Origin: Sinimarinibacterium arenosum
GTDB lineage: Bacteria; Pseudomonadota; Gammaproteobacteria; Nevskiales; Nevskiaceae
Direction: 5' to 3'
Assembly: GCF_005047655.1 (NCBI RefSeq)
Contig: NZ_SUKF01000004.1
Location: forward strand, 388,978-452,977
DNA length: 64,000 nt
In this document: piece after piece, positions 1 through 10,431 of the stretch
Position numbering within the stretch: the stretch's first letter is position 1
Layout of the letters: every line of letters starts with the position of its first letter
Translations under genes and position numbers: made by a program
The notes under the pieces: model-generated
Database searches by the model: none
Told to the model about the DNA's origin: nothing
The model's input: the letters and a program-made list of their open reading frames with translations, nothing else

Positions 1-1
1 C

Positions 2-406
2 ACGGTCGTGCGTGACTCGCTGGGAACCGCGCGTGAATGGCACGCATTGCGGGCATTTCTTTTCCTGATCGGACTGGGTTTCTTTGGCTGGTTCTGGACC
101 CACGGCGGACAGACGCTGGGCATGCGCGCCTGGCGCCTGAAATTACGCCGTGTCGACGGCCGCGCGCTGACCTGGCTGAATGCCCTCACGCGCTACGCCG
201 TGATGCTGCTGTGCTGGGGCGTGGCGCTGACGCCGCTGGTGATGCAACTGCCGCTGTACGCCAGCCGCCCAGGGAGCTCCACGATCGCCGCACTGTCCGT
301 GGTTGTCATCGCGGTGACGCTGGTGCTGATGCGCCTGGATGCCCGCCGACGTGCGCCGCAGGACTATGTGGCGCAATGCGAGATGATCGAGCTGCCGAAG
401 CCCTGA
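2..406 (+). CDS. RDD family membrane protein (5' end outside window)
   Basis: C-terminal part of an RDD-family integral membrane protein of unknown transport role. The open frame continues leftwards past the first base, so the N-terminal segment that carries the family's Arg-Asp-Asp is missing. Visible are a hydrophobic helix (FLFLIGLGFFGWFW), the hallmark G-G-Q-T-L-G-M-R-x-W-R-L-K loop, and two further helices. It ends ten bases from the convergent lptG stop. The family assignment rests on the GGQTLGMR block; substrate cannot be inferred. The GTG at 8 is probably only an internal codon. Confidence 0.75.
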   Translation, partial: TVVRDSLGTAREWHALRAFLFLIGLGFFGWFWTHGGQTLGMRAWRLKLRRVDGRALTWLNALTRYAVMLLCWGVALTPLVMQLPLYASRPGSSTIAALSVVVIAVTLVLMRLDARRRAPQDYVAQCEMIELPKP

Positions 407-415
407 GGAACCGAA

Positions 416-1477
416 TCAGCGCGCGCGTTTCAGGCGCAGCACAGCCAGCGCAGCCAACACCAGCGTCGGCAGTCCCGCGGAGGCCAGGATCGGCCAGCCG
501 AACAGCTGCCCCATACTGGCTGTGACTTCGTTGACGACATAGAACACCAGCCCGACCATGATGCCGACCAGCAGGCGCTGGCCAGCACCACCACGCTGCG
601 AGCCCAGTACGAATGGCACGGCAATTAACATCATTGCCATCACCGTGAACGGCGCCACCAGCTTGCGCCACAGCGACAAACGGTAGGCCTGTGCGTCGAG
701 ACCGTTTTCATCCATATAGCTGATCAGCCGCATCAGACCCGGTGTCGACAGGCTGTTAGCCTCCAGCACGAACAGGCGCAGCACCTCGGGCGACAAGGTC
801 GCATCCCAGCGCATCTGCGGCGTCGACTCGGATACGGTTCGCCCACTCTCGAAACGCGTGGTGCGTACACCGCTCAGCTCCCAGTGGCCATCGACAAAGT
901 GCGCACGATCCACGTGCATCACCTGATCGATCTGCAACTGCGGCGACAAGGTGTAGATATCGAGGTCGGCCATCGCATCCTCGGCCTGCAATGCCCGCAC
1001 GTGCAGCACATTGGCGCCATCACGCAACCACACCGGACGCGACGACACCGCGTTCTCCACCGAATAGCGCGACTTGTTCTTGAACGCCTGCGCGGCGGAA
1101 TTGCCCAGCGGCGCCAGCCAGTCTCCCAGCAGCACGGCGCAGCCGCCGAGTACTGCGCCCGCCAGCAGAGCCGCTCCGCCGAGCCGCACCAAGGTCACGC
1201 CGGAGGCTCGCATCGCGTTGATTTCGTTCTGTGCGGCCAGAGCACCGAGCCCCATCAAGGTTCCGAGCAGCGCGATGATCGGCATCAGCGTGTACAAGCC
1301 CGCCGGCATCAGCATCAGCGTGTACCACAACAGCTGCAGCATGCCGAAACCACCCTCGCCGGTTTCGTCAATTTCCGAGACGAAACTGATGAAGGTATAG
1401 ATGGCCACCAGCGCCAACCCGGTGATCGCAGTGAATCCCAGAATGGTCGAAACCAGATATCGCGTGATTCGGTTCAT
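416..1477 (-). CDS. lptG: LPS export permease LptG
   Basis: Inner-membrane permease half of the LptB2FG ABC exporter, which extracts lipopolysaccharide from the inner membrane and feeds the LptC-A-D bridge. The 353-residue product starts MNRITRYLVST and shows the YjgP/YjgQ layout: an N-terminal helix pair, a large periplasmic beta-jellyroll (roughly residues 125-260), and three C-terminal helices. The start is set by a 4-bp ATGA overlap with the lptF stop; a longer open frame upstream is only the shadow of lptF. Length matches the family (about 355-360). Confidence 0.93.
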   Translation of the reverse strand: MNRITRYLVSTILGFTAITGLALVAIYTFISFVSEIDETGEGGFGMLQLLWYTLMLMPAGLYTLMPIIALLGTLMGLGALAAQNEINAMRASGVTLVRLGGAALLAGAVLGGCAVLLGDWLAPLGNSAAQAFKNKSRYSVENAVSSRPVWLRDGANVLHVRALQAEDAMADLDIYTLSPQLQIDQVMHVDRAHFVDGHWELSGVRTTRFESGRTVSESTPQMRWDATLSPEVLRLFVLEANSLSTPGLMRLISYMDENGLDAQAYRLSLWRKLVAPFTVMAMMLIAVPFVLGSQRGGAGQRLLVGIMVGLVFYVVNEVTASMGQLFGWPILASAGLPTLVLAALAVLRLKRAR

Positions 1478-2559
1478 GCACGCAGCCGCCGGAAATAATT
1501 GTTGCGGCGCGCGATCAGAACCAGCGCCCAGCACAGCATCAACGCGTGAATCCACCACAAGCCCAGCGCCGCGGGCACCTTGCCCTTGGCAATCCAGACC
1601 TGCCCGACACCCAACAGCTCCGAATAGGCCAGATACGCCAGAATGCCAATGACGATCTTGCTGTAACGCCCCTGCCGCGGCGCCACATGCGCCAGCGGCA
1701 CCGCCAGCAATGCCAGGATGAATACCGAGATCGGGGCAGCGATGCGCCACGCCAGCTCAGCCTGGTCCTCAGGATCGCTGGAACCCAGCAAGCGTCCGGT
1801 CGACATCAGGCGGCGCTTGGAGCTGACATAGATGAATTCCGGCGGTGCGACCCGTGTAGTGAAACTGTTGAAATGCATCACGTCGTAAGCCGCCGTTCCC
1901 GGCTCGCCGCGATACCGATAGCCATCACGCAGCGTCACGGTGCGCTCGCCCGTGACCGCATCGACCGTCTGCTCGCCGCGCGCGGCGGTGACAAAGCTGA
2001 CGCCGTCCTGTTCGCTGACCTGCGCCAGCACGGTGGACAGCGCCGAGCCTGCGGCGTCCATCTTTTCGGTATAGAACACGGCACGATCGCCGTCGATCGA
2101 CTTGAAACGCCCTTCCTCGAACGGATTGAACTGGATGAAGCGTGCCGCATTCTTGACCAGATAGTCGGCGGTACGGCCCGCCCAGGGGCCTACCTCGAAG
2201 GCCAACGCAGCCGTCGCCACAGCCAGCACCGCGCCGAGTACCAGAAACGGCCGGTACATCTCAGCCAGCCCGACGCCGCAGCCGGTCATTGCGGCGACTT
2301 CGCTGTCGCGATACAGGCGTCCGAGTGCCAGCATGATCGCGAGCAGCAAGGAAACCGGAATCAGGATCACCAGGTACTGCAGGCTCGATAGTGCCGCCAC
2401 CTGAAACAGCAGCTCGCGCGGCAGTTCGCCGGATGCAGCCTGGGCCAGATATCGTGCAAAGCGCGTCGACAGCATGATGCTCAGCAGCACCAGTGTCACC
2501 GCAAGCCAGGCGCCGCCAGCCTCACGAAACAGATAGCGATCAAGCAACCGCTGATTCAT
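1474..2559 (-). CDS. lptF: LPS export permease LptF
   Basis: Partner permease of LptG in the LPS export ABC transporter. The 361-residue protein opens MNQRLLDRYLFREAGGAW, typical of LptF, has N-terminal and C-terminal helix groups, and a periplasmic domain with the conserved stretch YTEKMDAAG. It is the first gene of a two-gene lptF-lptG operon, translationally coupled through ATGA. It is divergent from pepA across a 279-bp gap, the usual gammaproteobacterial arrangement. Confidence 0.93.
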   Translation of the reverse strand: MNQRLLDRYLFREAGGAWLAVTLVLLSIMLSTRFARYLAQAASGELPRELLFQVAALSSLQYLVILIPVSLLLAIMLALGRLYRDSEVAAMTGCGVGLAEMYRPFLVLGAVLAVATAALAFEVGPWAGRTADYLVKNAARFIQFNPFEEGRFKSIDGDRAVFYTEKMDAAGSALSTVLAQVSEQDGVSFVTAARGEQTVDAVTGERTVTLRDGYRYRGEPGTAAYDVMHFNSFTTRVAPPEFIYVSSKRRLMSTGRLLGSSDPEDQAELAWRIAAPISVFILALLAVPLAHVAPRQGRYSKIVIGILAYLAYSELLGVGQVWIAKGKVPAALGLWWIHALMLCWALVLIARRNNYFRRLRA

Positions 2560-2680
2560 GCGACAAGGCCTCTGAACAGCGCCCGGACACCATGAATCGA
2601 ATCAATATCGGAGCTGAACTTATTCACAAGATCCATTGACCAACGGTACGGTATTTCCCCACGTACCGGATGAGCGACGT

Positions 2681-2708
2681 TTGGCTTTTCGGGTTCGTGG
2701 GATAGAAT
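2681..2708 (+). promoter_or_regulatory. Candidate sigma-70 promoter for pepA
   Basis: A TTGGCT box (2681-2686) and TAGAAT box (2703-2708) are separated by 16 bp in the lptF-pepA divergent region, 130 bp upstream of the pepA start. The -10 box is close to consensus; the -35 is fair. This is pattern matching only; the remaining lptF-pepA gap shows no other feature I can support. Confidence 0.4.
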
Positions 2709-2838
2709 GCATCACAGCAGTGCCGGCCCATATTTGCACAAACGAGCCGCACCAAACCTCCCCGTCCCTCTGCGGTAACCTCGGGCATTCTTGGCTCGAT
2801 GGCCCGCTATCAAACACTGGCCGCAATCGAGAAGGCTT

Positions 2839-4356
2839 ATGGAATATTTCGTCAAGAGTGGCAATCCAGAGAAGCAGCGCGTCGCCTGTGTCGTTGTCGG
2901 CATTTTTGAGCGCCGGAGTCCGTCCGAGGCCGCCAATGTTATCGATAAAGGCAGCGACGGTGTGATCGCCAGCGTCATGCGCCGCGGCGACATGGACGGC
3001 AAGCTCGGCACGACCGTGATTCTGCACAATGTCCCCGGCACTTTTGCCGACCGCGTGATGCTGGTGGGGCTCGGGCGCGAGCGCAGCTTTGACGAAACCG
3101 CCTTCCGCAAGGCCTCGACTGCCGCTGCGCGCGCGCTGCGCACGACCGGCGCGATCGATGCGGTGTCGTATCTGACCCACATCCCGGTCAAGGGCCGCGA
3201 CTTTCAGTGGAACGTGGCCCAGGCGGTATTGGCGACGACCGACGTCTATTACCGCTTTGACGAATGCCGCGGAGCCAAGGCGCGCGAAGCGCTGCCGGTT
3301 CAGAAGCTGGAACGCTATACCTTCGACGTGCCGCGTCGCTTTGACCTGCCGGCCGGCGAGAAAGGCTTGAACGAGGGTCTGGCGATTGCCGCTGGCGTCA
3401 GCCTGGCCAAGGATCTGGGCCATCTGCCGGGCAATATCTGCACGCCGACCTATCTGGCCGAGCAGGCCAAGAAGCTGGCTGCCAGCTATACGCCGATCAA
3501 GACCAAGATTCTTGAGAAGGCGGACATGGAAAAGCTCGGCATGGGGGCGCTGCTGTCGGTTTCGCGCGGTTCGCGTCAGCCGCCGAAGCTGATCGTCATG
3601 GAGTACATGAAGGGCCGCAAGAATGAAAAGCCGATCGCACTGGTCGGCAAGGGCCTGACCTTCGACGCCGGCGGCATTTCGATCAAGCCGGCCGCGGCGA
3701 TGGACGAGATGAAGTTCGACATGATGGGCGGCGCCAGCGTATTCGGCACGATGAAGGCCATCGCCGAGCTGAAGCTGCCGATCAACGTCGTCGGCATCGT
3801 CCCGGCGTCGGAGAACCTGCCGGACGGCGATGCCAACAAGCCGGGCGACATCGTCACCAGCATGGCCGGCATCACCATTGAGGTCCTGAATACCGACGCC
3901 GAGGGCCGGCTGATCCTGTGCGATGCACTGACCTACGCCGAGCAGACCTACCAGCCCTCGTTCTGCATCGACATGGCCACTTTGACCGGCGCCGTCATCA
4001 TTGCACTGGGCAGCGTTGCCTCGGGCCTGATGACCAACCACCCGGCGCTCGGCCGTGCGCTGCTGGGCGCTGGCGAGCAGGTCGGCGACCGCGCCTGGGA
4101 ACTGCCCCTGTGGCCGGAGTACGACGGCAATATCGCCAGCGAACATGCGGATATCGCCAACATCGCGACCAAGGGTGCGCGCGAGGCCGGCACCATCATC
4201 GGCGCGACCTTCCTGCACCGCTTCACCAAGAACATGAAGTGGGCGCACCTGGACGTTGCCGGCACCGCCTCGATCGGCAAGCGTGCGACCGGACGGCCAG
4301 TGCCGATGCTGGTGCAGTACCTGATCAATCAGGCCGCACGCCGGCCAGCGCGCTGA
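2839..4356 (+). CDS. pepA: Cytosol (leucyl) aminopeptidase PepA
   Basis: Dimetallic M17 leucyl aminopeptidase that removes N-terminal residues in the cytoplasm; some homologues also bind DNA in Xer recombination. The 505-residue product has the M17 catalytic block: K271 and D276 in GKGLTFDAGG, D294 in KFDMMGG, and D353/E355 with R357 in NTDAEGRL. These supply the two-metal ligands and bicarbonate-binding Arg. The start at 2839 (MEYFVKSGN) has GAGAAGG just upstream; an earlier in-frame ATG at 2791 adds a non-homologous tail. Followed closely by holC, the usual neighbour. Confidence 0.96.
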   Translation: MEYFVKSGNPEKQRVACVVVGIFERRSPSEAANVIDKGSDGVIASVMRRGDMDGKLGTTVILHNVPGTFADRVMLVGLGRERSFDETAFRKASTAAARALRTTGAIDAVSYLTHIPVKGRDFQWNVAQAVLATTDVYYRFDECRGAKAREALPVQKLERYTFDVPRRFDLPAGEKGLNEGLAIAAGVSLAKDLGHLPGNICTPTYLAEQAKKLAASYTPIKTKILEKADMEKLGMGALLSVSRGSRQPPKLIVMEYMKGRKNEKPIALVGKGLTFDAGGISIKPAAAMDEMKFDMMGGASVFGTMKAIAELKLPINVVGIVPASENLPDGDANKPGDIVTSMAGITIEVLNTDAEGRLILCDALTYAEQTYQPSFCIDMATLTGAVIIALGSVASGLMTNHPALGRALLGAGEQVGDRAWELPLWPEYDGNIASEHADIANIATKGAREAGTIIGATFLHRFTKNMKWAHLDVAGTASIGKRATGRPVPMLVQYLINQAARRPAR

Positions 4357-4398
4357 TCTGCGCCGGCGCTGCCGGCTCGGCTCTGGACCGACCCTTCG

Positions 4399-4869
4399 AT
4401 GACGCGCATCGACTTCTATATCCTGCCCGAATCGGCCACCGCCGCAGACAGTCAGGTCATGACCGCATGCCGGCTCTGCGACAAGGCCGCGTCGGCCGGC
4501 AAACAGGTCTACGTTCACGCCGTCGGCGCTGTATCGGCTGAGATCGATACCGCCCTGTGGACGTTCCGTCAGGGCGGATTCATCGCGCACGAGCGCTTCG
4601 ATCCGGCGGCACCACCACAGGCGCCGGTGCCGCCTGTGCTGATCGGCGGCGCCGAGCCGCCGGACAGTCATCACGACATCCTGATCAATCTGGACGCCGA
4701 GATTCCGGAGTTCTTCAGCCGTTTCGAGCGGGTACTGGAGATCGTCGCCGGTGATCCCTCGCAGCGGTCCTCGGCGCGCGCGCACTACAAGTACTACCGC
4801 GATCGCGGCTACGAACTGAACACGTTCGAGCAAAGCGAATCCGGCGCCTGGCGCCAGCGCCGGAGCTGA
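4399..4869 (+). CDS. holC: DNA polymerase III chi subunit
   Basis: Chi subunit of the DNA polymerase III clamp-loader assembly, which with psi links the replisome to SSB. The 156-residue protein shows the HolC signature: N-terminal RIDFYIL, a Cys-rich helix start (ACRLCDKA), [13 protein letters not shown], and VLINL-like DILINLD. The C-terminal [12 protein letters not shown] matches the family's helix. It lies between pepA and valS, a conserved gammaproteobacterial order that supports the call. Confidence 0.92.
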   Translation: MTRIDFYILPESATAADSQVMTACRLCDKAASAGKQVYVHAVGAVSAEIDTALWTFRQGGFIAHERFDPAAPPQAPVPPVLIGGAEPPDSHHDILINLDAEIPEFFSRFERVLEIVAGDPSQRSSARAHYKYYRDRGYELNTFEQSESGAWRQRRS

Positions 4870-4957
4870 GCCCCCGACCCGCTGCGGGGCGTGGTTGATT
4901 ACAATTGCGCCCCTTGCGCAGACGCGCATCCCGCCTACGCCTCTGTCGACCGACTCC

Positions 4958-7759
4958 ATGGACAAGATTTTCGATCCCCGCGCCATCGAAGCCCGCTGGT
5001 GCGCCAGCTGGGAACAAAACGGCTACGCCCAGCCGGAAACCGCCGCCAGCCTGCGTGGTGTTGATCGCGCCAGCCTGAAGCCGTACAGCATTGTGATTCC
5101 GCCGCCGAACGTCACCGGCACGCTGCACATGGGGCACGCGTTCCAGCACGCGGTGATGGATGCGCTGACGCGCTACCACCGCATGCTCGGATGCGACACC
5201 GCGTGGATTCCCGGCACCGACCATGCCGGCATCGCCACGCAGATGGTGGTCGAACGCCAGCTCGCCGCCCAGGGCATCAAGCGCACCGATCTCGGCCGCG
5301 ACAAGTTTCTTGAAAAAGTCTGGGAATGGAAGGAGTACTCGGGCGGCACGATCACCAACCAGATCCGCCGCATGGGCAATTCGGTGGACTGGTCGCGCGA
5401 ACATTTCACGATGGACGACACGCTCAGCCGCGCCGTCACCGAAGAATTCGTGCGCCTGCACGCCGAGGGCCTGATCTACCGCGGCAAGCGTCTGGTCAAC
5501 TGGGATCCGGTGCTGCTGACGGCCATCTCCGATCTCGAAGTCGAATCCAAGGAAGAAAACGGCAAGCTGTGGCACTTCCGCTATCCGCTGGCATCCGGCA
5601 GCGGCCATCTGGTGGTCGCAACTACGCGCCCGGAGACCATGCTGGGCGACAGCGCCGTGGCCGTGCACCCGGAAGACGACCGCTACAAGCACCTGATCGG
5701 CCAGTCGGTGCGACTGCCGCTGTGCGATCGCGAGATTCCGATCATCGGTGACGACTACGTCGATCGCGAGTTCGGCACCGGCGTGGTCAAGATCACGCCG
5801 GCGCACGATTTCAACGACTACGCGGTCGGCCAGCGCCACGCGTTGCCGGTCATCAATGTGTTCACCCCGACGGCCCATATCAACGACGAGGCGCCGGCGG
5901 CCTATCGCGGCCTCGATCGCTACGACGCGCGTACCCGCATCGTCGAGGATCTGGAAAAGCTGGGCCTGGTCGACAAGATCGACGACCACAAGCTGATGGT
6001 GCCGCGCGGCGACCGCAGCGGCGTTGTGGTCGAGCCGTATCTGACCGATCAATGGTTCGTCGACATGAAGACTCTGGCCGAGCGCTCGCTGGCCTCGGTC
6101 GAGGACGGCCGCACGCGGTTTGTTCCGGAAAACTGGATCAATACATACAAGCAGTGGCTCAACAACATCCAGGACTGGTGCATCTCGCGCAACCTGTGGT
6201 GGGGTCACCGCATTCCCGCGTGGTACGACGATGCGGGCAACATTTACGTTGGTCGCAGCGAAGACGAGATCCGCGCAAATCCGGCCTACGCCAGTACGCT
6301 CAGCGCGGACACCATCCTGCGTCGCGACGAGGATACGTTCGACACCTGGTTCTCATCAGCGCTGTGGCCGTTCTCGACCCTGGGCTGGCCGGAGCAGACT
6401 GAAGACCTCAAGCGCTGGTATCCCACCAACGTGTTGGTCACCGGCTTCGACATCATCTTCTTCTGGGTCGCCCGCATGTCGATGATGGGCCTGCACTTCA
6501 TGGGAGAAGTGCCGTTCCGCGAGGTCTACATCACCGGTCTGGTGCGTGACGCCGAAGGCAACAAGATGTCCAAGTCCAAGGGCAACGTGCTCGACCCGCT
6601 GGATCTGGTCGACGGTATCAGCCTCGAGGATCTGGTCAGCAAGCGCACCACCGGCCTGATGCAGCCACAGATGGCGGCCAAGATCGAAGCTGCAACGCGG
6701 CGCCAGTACCCGCAGGGCATCGAGCCGGTCGGCGTGGACGCACTGCGCTTCACCTTCCTGGCGCTGGCCTCGACCGGTCGCGACATCCGCTTCGACTCAT
6801 CCCGCGCGTCCGGCTATCGCAATTTCTGCAACAAGATCTGGAATGCCGCGCGCTTCGTGCTGATGCAGTGCGAGGACAAGGATTGCGGCCAGGACGAATC
6901 CTTGCCGCACACCTTGTCTGCTGCAGATCGCTGGATCGTGTCACGTCTGCAGAAAGTCGAAGCCGAGGTCGCGGAGTTGTTCCGCACATATCGCTTCGAT
7001 CTGCTGTCGCAGACGCTGTACCAGTTCGTCTGGAACGAGTACTGCGACTGGTATCTGGAGCTGTCCAAACCGGCGCTGCAGGACGGCGACGCCGAGGCGC
7101 AGCGCGGCAGCCGCCGCACGCTGGTGCGCGTACTGGAAACGATCCTGCGCCTGCTGCACCCGCTGATGCCATTCATTACCGAGGAAGTCTGGCAGCGCGT
7201 CGCGCCGCTGGCAGCCTGCAGTGGTGAAACCCTGATGCTGGCGCCTTACCCGGTCAGCGATGCTGCGCGCATTGATGAAAATGCCGAAGCGGATATCGAA
7301 TGGCTCAAGGGCTTCATCCTCGGGATCCGCCAGATCCGCGGTGAAATGGACATTTCACCCGCCAAGACCATCCCGGTGCTGCTGCAGAACGCCAGCGCCA
7401 GCGATCGCACGCGCGTCGAGGCAATGCTCGGCAGCATTCGCTTCCTTGCCAAAGTGGAGGCGCCCCGGATTCTTGAATCCGGCGACGAAGCGCCGCAGTC
7501 CGCTACCGCACTGCTGGGCCAGATGAGCCTGCTGGTCCCGATGGCCGGACTGATCGACAAGGAAGCCGAACTGGTCCGCCTGAGCAAGCAGATCGCCAAG
7601 CTCGAATCCGACCTCGAAAAAACTACGGCCCGCCTGAGCAATCCCAACTTCGGCAAAGCCCCCGAGCACGTGCAACAGCAAACGCGTGATCTGGTGGCCA
7701 AGCAGCAGCAGGATCTCGACGCGCTACGCGTGCAGCACGGCCGTATCGAGTCGCTCTAG
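4958..7759 (+). CDS. valS: Valyl-tRNA synthetase
   Basis: Class I aminoacyl-tRNA synthetase that charges tRNA-Val and edits misactivated Thr. The 933-residue product has the HIGH-type motif HMGH at residues 57-60, the KMSKS motif at 536-540, a CP1 editing domain between them, an anticodon-binding domain (about 650-800) and a C-terminal coiled coil ([16 protein letters not shown] onward) typical of ValRS. The start at 4958 ([11 protein letters not shown]) matches homologues; an in-frame ATG at 4895 would add 21 unrelated residues. Ends five bases before the convergent patatin gene. Confidence 0.96.
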   Translation: MDKIFDPRAIEARWCASWEQNGYAQPETAASLRGVDRASLKPYSIVIPPPNVTGTLHMGHAFQHAVMDALTRYHRMLGCDTAWIPGTDHAGIATQMVVERQLAAQGIKRTDLGRDKFLEKVWEWKEYSGGTITNQIRRMGNSVDWSREHFTMDDTLSRAVTEEFVRLHAEGLIYRGKRLVNWDPVLLTAISDLEVESKEENGKLWHFRYPLASGSGHLVVATTRPETMLGDSAVAVHPEDDRYKHLIGQSVRLPLCDREIPIIGDDYVDREFGTGVVKITPAHDFNDYAVGQRHALPVINVFTPTAHINDEAPAAYRGLDRYDARTRIVEDLEKLGLVDKIDDHKLMVPRGDRSGVVVEPYLTDQWFVDMKTLAERSLASVEDGRTRFVPENWINTYKQWLNNIQDWCISRNLWWGHRIPAWYDDAGNIYVGRSEDEIRANPAYASTLSADTILRRDEDTFDTWFSSALWPFSTLGWPEQTEDLKRWYPTNVLVTGFDIIFFWVARMSMMGLHFMGEVPFREVYITGLVRDAEGNKMSKSKGNVLDPLDLVDGISLEDLVSKRTTGLMQPQMAAKIEAATRRQYPQGIEPVGVDALRFTFLALASTGRDIRFDSSRASGYRNFCNKIWNAARFVLMQCEDKDCGQDESLPHTLSAADRWIVSRLQKVEAEVAELFRTYRFDLLSQTLYQFVWNEYCDWYLELSKPALQDGDAEAQRGSRRTLVRVLETILRLLHPLMPFITEEVWQRVAPLAACSGETLMLAPYPVSDAARIDENAEADIEWLKGFILGIRQIRGEMDISPAKTIPVLLQNASASDRTRVEAMLGSIRFLAKVEAPRILESGDEAPQSATALLGQMSLLVPMAGLIDKEAELVRLSKQIAKLESDLEKTTARLSNPNFGKAPEHVQQQTRDLVAKQQQDLDALRVQHGRIESL

Positions 7760-7763
7760 CGAT

Positions 7764-9266
7764 TTACGCCGGCCGCGGACGCACGACCTGCAGCGCAGGC
7801 TTGCTGGCCGCACTCTGCCCGCCGCCCACACGCGGCAAGCCTGGCGAACGTTCGAGCCGCTCGACACAGTCGTTCAGCGTCTGGCTGATCAGCGTCTGGT
7901 TGCGGATCATCTCGATCCGCGGCCAGGTCGCGCGTTCGCCTTCCAGCATGAAACGTTTGATCGCGTCCATGCTTGGATTGCTGGTGACGTTGGCGTAACG
8001 CCACAGACTGACTTCGGGAATGATGTTGATGTTGCCGCGGTACTCCTGCTCCAGCACCGACCCCGCAATATCCAGCGTCCGTGCCAAGCCGCCCGCAGGG
8101 AGATTCTGCCGCACCAGATCCACCAGACTCTTGGCCTGCGTTCGCACCGACGAAAATGCGTAGTTGCGCACGGTATCCAGGACACCGCCCTCTCCCGGTT
8201 CGTGATGCGTCACAAACGGCAGCACGTGCGGGTTGGTCTGACTGACGATGAAGTGATTGACGTTGTGCAGACGCCGCATGCGCAGGATCGGCAAATCTGA
8301 CTTCAGCGACCCGTCGTTCCAGCGCAGCAGCGGCATATACGGCACGCGTTGCTGATTCTCGTCCTGGGTCATCAACATGACCGGCGGGAACAGCACCGGC
8401 ACCGCACACGAGGCCAGAATCGCCTCGTGCAGATAGAGATACGGGAAGGTCAGATAGTTCAGCAGCCGTGGGGGCTGATTCACCCCGGCCGGCGAAACGG
8501 TGATATTGACCACGCGGCCGGAAAGCTTGTGCGCCTCTTCAAACGTCAGATCGCCGACATTGGCCGCAATGGCCTTGCGCAACTGATTCTGATCCATCAT
8601 CGCGCGATTACGCAGCATGTCGCGCCACGGCAGAATGCGCCAGAAATGGTAGTAGGCCGCCTCGGGATCCAGCAGCTTTTCGACTTCCGACGGCGCCCGC
8701 GAACCGATCGTCGCGCCCACGACAGATCCGGCACTCGACCCTGACATGATCGATGGCACCAGGCCTTCCCGATACAGCGCCTTGACCACACCGACGTGAA
8801 ACAACCCGAGGGTTGCCCCCCCCGACAGCATCAGCGCCGAACGACCGTAGCTTTGCGCCAGATCATGAAAAAACTGCATCTTGGCCGGACGTGGGAACGC
8901 CGGATGATCGGTATCACAAAGCCAGTCCAGCACATCGGCGATTTCAGCGATGTACTCGTGAATCAGGCGCTTGGTACCGACATAGGCGTGACCGTACAAG
9001 GCCGCACTGCCGGTATTGCCCAGATTCCAGTGCAATCCCTGTCGCAGATGATGAACCAGCTTCGGCACGGCATCTTCCTGCCGATACTGGCGAACCTGCC
9101 GCAGACGCGCGCGAATCAGGCGCCAGTCGTAGTCGGACGACGCATCTTCCGAGCGCCAGTCGTCGCGACCATCCATGCGATCGACAATCTCGGCAGCCTC
9201 GCGCCAAGACGCATAGTCCAGCGCATTTCTCATGTCCTTCAGCAGTTCACGCTTCTTGCGGTCCAC
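7764..9266 (-). CDS. Patatin-like phospholipase with DUF3336 domain
   Basis: Predicted serine acyl hydrolase. An N-terminal helical DUF3336 region (residues about 1-140) is followed by a patatin domain that has the oxyanion loop SGGATLGLFHVG, the nucleophile elbow GSSAG, and a downstream NDGSLKSDLPI segment supplying the Asp (D-G-S variant of DGG) of the Ser-Asp dyad. This domain pair is also seen in eukaryotic triacylglycerol lipases (yeast Tgl3-5, plant SDP1) and in bacterial homologues. No signal peptide. The 500-residue frame starts at a GTG with GAGG upstream; an ATG 33 bases in is the alternative. Lipid substrate is unknown. Confidence 0.82.
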   Translation of the reverse strand: MDRKKRELLKDMRNALDYASWREAAEIVDRMDGRDDWRSEDASSDYDWRLIRARLRQVRQYRQEDAVPKLVHHLRQGLHWNLGNTGSAALYGHAYVGTKRLIHEYIAEIADVLDWLCDTDHPAFPRPAKMQFFHDLAQSYGRSALMLSGGATLGLFHVGVVKALYREGLVPSIMSGSSAGSVVGATIGSRAPSEVEKLLDPEAAYYHFWRILPWRDMLRNRAMMDQNQLRKAIAANVGDLTFEEAHKLSGRVVNITVSPAGVNQPPRLLNYLTFPYLYLHEAILASCAVPVLFPPVMLMTQDENQQRVPYMPLLRWNDGSLKSDLPILRMRRLHNVNHFIVSQTNPHVLPFVTHHEPGEGGVLDTVRNYAFSSVRTQAKSLVDLVRQNLPAGGLARTLDIAGSVLEQEYRGNINIIPEVSLWRYANVTSNPSMDAIKRFMLEGERATWPRIEMIRNQTLISQTLNDCVERLERSPGLPRVGGGQSAASKPALQVVRPRPA

Positions 9267-9409
9267 CCGGCGCCTCGCTATCGAATCCGACGCTTCAGAT
9301 GGTGGATCGCCGGCGCCACAACCGCAAGTTCCGCAGACCGGGAATTTACGCCGCCGGGCGGCATAAACCCCTTACACTGGTCCGTATATCGCCCATCGTC
9401 CGAAAATCC

Positions 9410-10321
9410 ATGAGCGCTCCTCTGCATCAGGCCCTGCAACGCCTCGACACCATCATTCTCGGTAAATCCGCCGAGCTCAGACTGGCCATGGCCTGCCTGC
9501 TTGCACGCGGCCATCTGCTGATCGAAGACGTTCCCGGCGTCGGCAAGACGACGCTGGCGCTGGCGCTGGCACGCGTACTGGGACTGCAGTTCCAGCGTGT
9601 GCAATTCACCAGCGACCTGCTGCCGGCCGACGTGCTGGGCGTATCCGTATTTGAAACCGGCACCGGTGCCTTCCGCTTTCATCCCGGACCGATCTTCGCG
9701 CAGCTGGTGCTGGCGGACGAAGTCAATCGCGCGAGCCCGAAAACGCAATCGGCACTGCTTGAAGCAATGGAAGAACGCCAGGTCACTGTCGAAGGCCAGA
9801 CCCGTCCGCTGCCACAGCCGTTCTTCGTCATCGCCACACAGAATCCGGCCACGCAGATCGGCACCTTCCCGTTGCCTGAATCTCAGCTCGACCGCTTCCT
9901 GATGCGAATCTCGCTGGGCTACCCGCCCGCGGAGGCGGAAAAAGCCCTGCTGATGGAGCGCGATCGCCGCGATCTGCTACTCGACACCGCCGCGGTGCTC
10001 GATCCGGAACAGGTTCTGCACCTTCAGCAGCAGGTTGCACAGGTCCGCACCGCGCCCGCGCTGATCGACTACATCCTCGCTCTGGTTCATCGCACCCGCG
10101 AATTGCCTGGCTTGCGCCAAGGTCTATCGCCGCGCGCTGGACTTGCCCTGCGCCGCGCTGCTCAGGCCTGGGCACTGCTGGAAGGTCGTCAGGGCGTAAT
10201 TCCGGAAGACGTGCAGGCCGTGTTCACCGCCGTCGTCGACCACCGACTGCAGACCACCGCGGAGAGCGAGAAGGGCGGCATCGGCGCCGCAGACGTTCTG
10301 GCCCAGGTCGCGATTCCGTGA
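9410..10321 (+). CDS. MoxR-family AAA+ ATPase
   Basis: AAA+ ATPase of the MoxR group, thought to act as a chaperone that activates protein complexes, often with DUF58/VWA partners. The 303-residue protein has Walker A ([12 protein letters not shown]), Walker B (LVLADEVNRASPKTQ), sensor 1 (FFVIATQNP) and the ESQLDRF arginine-finger region. The start at 9410 (MSAPLHQ) is homologous; a longer frame upstream is the antisense of the patatin gene. It heads a moxR-DUF58-tgpA operon. Confidence 0.88.
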   Translation: MSAPLHQALQRLDTIILGKSAELRLAMACLLARGHLLIEDVPGVGKTTLALALARVLGLQFQRVQFTSDLLPADVLGVSVFETGTGAFRFHPGPIFAQLVLADEVNRASPKTQSALLEAMEERQVTVEGQTRPLPQPFFVIATQNPATQIGTFPLPESQLDRFLMRISLGYPPAEAEKALLMERDRRDLLLDTAAVLDPEQVLHLQQQVAQVRTAPALIDYILALVHRTRELPGLRQGLSPRAGLALRRAAQAWALLEGRQGVIPEDVQAVFTAVVDHRLQTTAESEKGGIGAADVLAQVAIP

Positions 10322-10431
10322 CACGAACCTCGGCGTCCCTGTTTGCGCGCTGGAACCCAAGACGCAGTCCGGTCGCCGCATCCTGCAGCGAATCCGGTCG
10401 CTGTGCGCTGACGCCTGGACGCTGATCCGCC

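Noticed and set aside
2620..4986. Long minus-strand open frame of 788 codons opposite pepA/holC
   Set aside because: Arg/Ala/Gln-rich shadow of the real plus-strand genes; no domain and covers two well-supported genes.
4715..6208. Minus-strand open frame of 497 codons opposite valS
   Set aside because: Shadow frame in high-GC DNA; composition unlike a protein.
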